Assembly: GCA_007120555.1 (NCBI GenBank)
Contig: SKNL01000086.1
Coordinates: forward strand, 1 to 8,396
Direction of reading: 5' to 3'
Length of the DNA stretch: 8,396 bases
DNA from: Balneolales bacterium
GTDB lineage: Bacteria; Bacteroidota; Rhodothermia; Balneolales; Natronogracilivirgulaceae
This document shows, in pieces, positions 6,629 to 8,396 of this stretch. The stretch's first letter is position 1; each line of letters opens with the position of its first letter. The notes under the pieces were generated by a model. That model searched no databases. It saw nothing but the letters and a program-made list of their open reading frames with translations, and was not told where the DNA came from. The translations under genes and the position numbers were made by a program.

Positions 6629-6747
6629 AATCACGTTTTTCAGATAAATCGCCTCTTTTCAAAAAAACGCAACTAAAGTGATGGGAAGCATTACAAATCA
6701 TTAAACGCTTCTCAATCAAAAGTACTCTCCGCAAGGTCTCGTCCGGT
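6629..6747. other. Gap between convergent genes
   Basis: AT-rich gap with GAAGC (6687-6691) and GCTTC (6709-6713) able to pair over a 17-base loop. T- and A-runs occur nearby (6637-6641, 6661-6667), which could help bidirectional termination, but no canonical terminator is seen. Confidence 0.25.
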
Positions 6748-7329
6748 TTATTTCGCTGGAAAACCGGGATCCTGCATGACGCGGTGCGCCTGCTTCAGAT
6801 GGCGTTTTTCGTGGGCCACAGTGGCGGAAAACCATGCACCCAGACTCAGCCGCAGCATACGAATAGCCGGTGATGCAACCCGGATGCGCCTGAGATCCAA
6901 CCCATCCGACCGTTTTATCTGCTCGATGAAATCATCCTGGAGCTGCATGAACACCGCAACAACCGGGTCCTTTTCCAGATTGACAGCGGTATCGGGCTTG
7001 TAAATGCGGAAAGTTTTCATTTTCCATCGGGAAGATGGCTCGTTACCCCGTACAAATGCACGGCTGAGGAAACCATACGTGAAGGGCGGTTCGGCTACGA
7101 TCCCATTCCTGTGGCCGCGGTCGATGGCCTGTCGGATTGCAGGAAGCAACTTGCACCCGAGAGCGTTCAGATGATCCAGGCACTCGCCAACCGACCACTT
7201 CTGCTCATCCGGCTTCCAGAGGAACTGCTCGCTGGACATGTCTGCAGACAATTGCCGGGCCTGCTCCTTCAGTGAGGAAAAATCACTGCAGAGGTCTTCA
7301 ATTTCGCGATTTTCCATTTTCTTTGCCAT
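6748..7329 (-). CDS. DinB-superfamily protein (DinB_2-like), putative metal-binding
   Basis: Four-helix-bundle cytoplasmic protein of the DinB/YfiT-like superfamily. Members bind a divalent metal through three histidines; some are thiol-dependent transferases, most are uncharacterised. At 193 residues the size is usual. The N-terminal helix is followed by FLWKPDEQKWSVGECLDHLN (36-55), the family's 'W-S-x-x-E-x-x-x-H' element with His53. The second metal site is HEKRH (173-177) in the last helix, followed by LKQAHRV, as the family requires. All three ligands (His53, His173, His177) are present, so the protein should be functional. The start at 7329 is preferred; Met5 (7317) is the alternative. 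No Shine-Dalgarno is seen. A sigma70-like promoter and a palindrome lie upstream, so this gene is probably regulated on its own. It converges with the secreted-protein gene across a 119-base gap. Confidence 0.9.
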   Translation of the reverse strand: MAKKMENREIEDLCSDFSSLKEQARQLSADMSSEQFLWKPDEQKWSVGECLDHLNALGCKLLPAIRQAIDRGHRNGIVAEPPFTYGFLSRAFVRGNEPSSRWKMKTFRIYKPDTAVNLEKDPVVAVFMQLQDDFIEQIKRSDGLDLRRIRVASPAIRMLRLSLGAWFSATVAHEKRHLKQAHRVMQDPGFPAK

Positions 7330-7376
7330 CTGAGCAAAATGTTACGTGACCTGACCAGGGTGCGTAGATTTCTTCT

Positions 7377-7393
7377 TACTTGTAAAACAAGTA
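7377..7393. promoter_or_regulatory. Operator-like palindrome downstream of the dinB-like promoter
   Basis: TACTTGT, a 3-base spacer AAA, then ACAAGTA: a perfect 7-3-7 inverted repeat. It lies just downstream of the -10 box on the minus strand, about where the transcript would start, so a bound repressor would block the gene at 7329. No T-run follows on either strand, which argues against a terminator. A related palindrome, ACAATTGT (7432-7439), overlaps the -35 box, with centres about 50 bp apart. Confidence 0.45.
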
Positions 7394-7406
7394 GATCCCG
7401 CCCTAT

Positions 7407-7435
7407 ATTATATAGCTTTAATGCTGTAAAAACAA
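7407..7435 (-). promoter_or_regulatory. Sigma70-like promoter of the DinB-superfamily gene
   Basis: On the minus strand, TTGTTT (7435-7430) and TATAAT (7412-7407) are separated by exactly 17 bases. The expected start is near 7400, giving a leader of about 70 bases to the ATG at 7329. The -10 is perfect, the -35 matches TTG. It fits the general bacterial consensus better than the Bacteroidota TAnnTTTG form, so activity in the host is inferred. Confidence 0.5.
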
Positions 7436-7439
7436 TTGT

Positions 7440-7815
7440 ATGGGACGGGTGAGGGTGGGAGTGTGCGGGCAAGCGAAGCCATTGAGATCTTCCTCACAAG
7501 GTATTCCAGTTCGACAAAGGCATTGCCGAAAGTGCGGGCCGACATCAGGGTCAAGGGTGGATGGATGATACGGCACGGCAGTGGGCGCGTAGTGAAAACC
7601 CAAGACAATTATAATCATGCTCATGTGTGTCAGGTTGCCGTCATGGACATAGCACTTCGTGACCTTCGGTTCATCTGTTCAAATCAATTATGAATTTATA
7701 AGGTCAGAATGAACTCACATGACAAAATTTGATCATGCCTCTATAGGTGAGATACTTATTCCGGGTGTAGGACGACTGAAAGCAAGATCCATCACATCCA
7801 CAAAATCCTTCCGCC
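7440..7815. other. Gene-poor region between divergent genes
   Basis: About 375 bases with no gene I can support. Open frames exist on both strands (for example 7436-7693 plus, 7408-7608 minus), but neither product shows a signal peptide, a known motif or a ribosome site, and they overlap one another. The right part (7680-7815) is AT-rich and should contain the promoter of the LVIVD-type lipoprotein gene; I cannot pick it out. The left part could be a decayed gene. Confidence 0.4.
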
Positions 7816-7866
7816 ATGAAGCTAACAGCTACAAATCCATCATCAACAAAATCATTATCCGTCAGG

Positions 7867-8396
7867 ATGGTAAGCTTCAAACCTGCTCTGGCCTTTCTTG
7901 CCATCACATTGTTGTTTATCGCCTGTGACGACCAGCGGACGCAGACCATCACCTGGACCGAGTTCGAGCCGGTGTACATGTCCCAGGAGGAATTTCTGGC
8001 ATCGGTTTCGGTCACCGAGCCGCGTGATATGGAGGAACCGGGCAAAATTTATCTGTATGACGATTATCTGTTCGTAAACGATGTAAACCAGGGTGTGCAC
8101 ATCATCAACAACAGCAATCCGTCGGCTCCCTATTTTGCCGGATTCGTGACGATTCCGGGCAATAAGGACATCGCCGTGCGGGGCGATCTGCTCTACGCCG
8201 ATTCGGCCGGCGATCTGCTGGTGTTCGACATCAGCGATTTCGAAAACCCGAAGCTCATCAGCCGGATCAAAGACGTGTTCAACCTGTCCCAGACACAGTT
8301 CCGCGGGCATCCTTTCCGGCCGGTGGATCCGTCGCGCGGCATTGTGGTCGACTGGATGGAAGTGGAAGTTGAAGAAGTGTGCCGCGGTGACTGCCA
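7867..8396 (+). CDS. LVIVD-repeat-type lipoprotein, N-terminal part
   Basis: Envelope lipoprotein whose mature part is expected to form a beta-propeller of repeats related to LVIVD (PF08309); function unknown. The gene runs off the window, showing 176 full codons. The ATG at 7867 gives a compact lipoprotein signal peptide, MVSFKPALAFLAITLLFIAC, with Cys20 acylated and DDQ after it. An in-frame ATG at 7816 would add 17 residues and is possible; an in-frame stop at 7777-7779 limits extension. Family features are EFEPVYMSQEEFLASV (34-49), EEPGKIYLYDDYLFVNDVNQ (60-79), GVHIINNSNPSAP (80-92), and GNKDIAVRGDLLYADSAGDL (103-122), with LVFDISDFENPKLI (123-136) as the next repeat. The 'VHIINNSNPSAP' and 'VFDISDFENP' segments are successive blade motifs. 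Two cysteines in CRGDC lie just before the edge. No Shine-Dalgarno is seen. Confidence 0.87.
   Translation, partial: MVSFKPALAFLAITLLFIACDDQRTQTITWTEFEPVYMSQEEFLASVSVTEPRDMEEPGKIYLYDDYLFVNDVNQGVHIINNSNPSAPYFAGFVTIPGNKDIAVRGDLLYADSAGDLLVFDISDFENPKLISRIKDVFNLSQTQFRGHPFRPVDPSRGIVVDWMEVEVEEVCRGDC

Noticed and set aside
7403..7415. CTATATTATATAG near-palindrome as an operator
   Set aside because: It is better explained as the -10 box region, since TATAAT-type boxes are naturally self-complementary in AT-rich DNA.
7436..7693. 85-residue plus-strand frame as a gene or transposase remnant
   Set aside because: No recognisable motif, terminal inverted repeats or ribosome site; a minus-strand frame overlaps it equally well.
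7719..7928. 69-residue frame before the lipoprotein
   Set aside because: It overlaps the start and signal-peptide region of the LVIVD-type lipoprotein in another frame and has no features of its own.

Overview
The window looks like chromosomal DNA from a Bacteroidota-type bacterium, plausibly from the Balneolota/Rhodothermota side. This is inferred from protein families only: a DUF5777 beta-barrel, an LVIVD-type lipoprotein, a BtuB-like TonB-dependent receptor, lipoproteins with short hydrophobic signal peptides, and starts that mostly lack a Shine-Dalgarno sequence. No rRNA, tRNA, CRISPR array, integrase or transposase was recognised.

Layout, left to right. (1) 1-1020 (+): the C-terminal part of a type II sulfide:quinone oxidoreductase, cut by the window edge. 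(2) 1154-1864 (+): a secreted protein of unknown function. (3) 2106-2777 (+): an unrecognised lipoprotein. (4) about 2794-3573 (-): a DUF5777 outer-membrane beta-barrel protein that has lost its signal peptide. (5) about 3600-4827 (+): the barrel of a BtuB-like receptor that has lost its signal peptide, TonB box and plug. (6) 4969-5382 (-): a small, probably helical cytoplasmic protein. (7) 5687-6628 (+): a secreted protein with conserved-looking His/Lys/Asp/Tyr motifs. (8) 6748-7329 (-): a DinB-superfamily protein with a good sigma70-like promoter and an operator-like palindrome. (9) 7330-7815: no convincing gene. (10) 7867-8396 (+): the N-terminal part of an LVIVD-type lipoprotein, cut by the window edge.

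The most striking structure is at about 3540-3610. Two outer-membrane protein genes, each missing its 5' end, meet head to head with no promoter or signal peptide between them, and a perfect 12-bp palindrome (3571-3582) lies at the seam. This could be a real rearrangement (deletion, inversion or a phase-variable state) or an assembly chimera; the sequence alone cannot decide.

No single pathway links the genes. Most act at the cell envelope: six of the eight products are secreted, lipoproteins or outer-membrane barrels, and SQR is a peripheral membrane enzyme feeding electrons to quinone. Gene orientations alternate and gaps are large, so most are probably separate transcription units.
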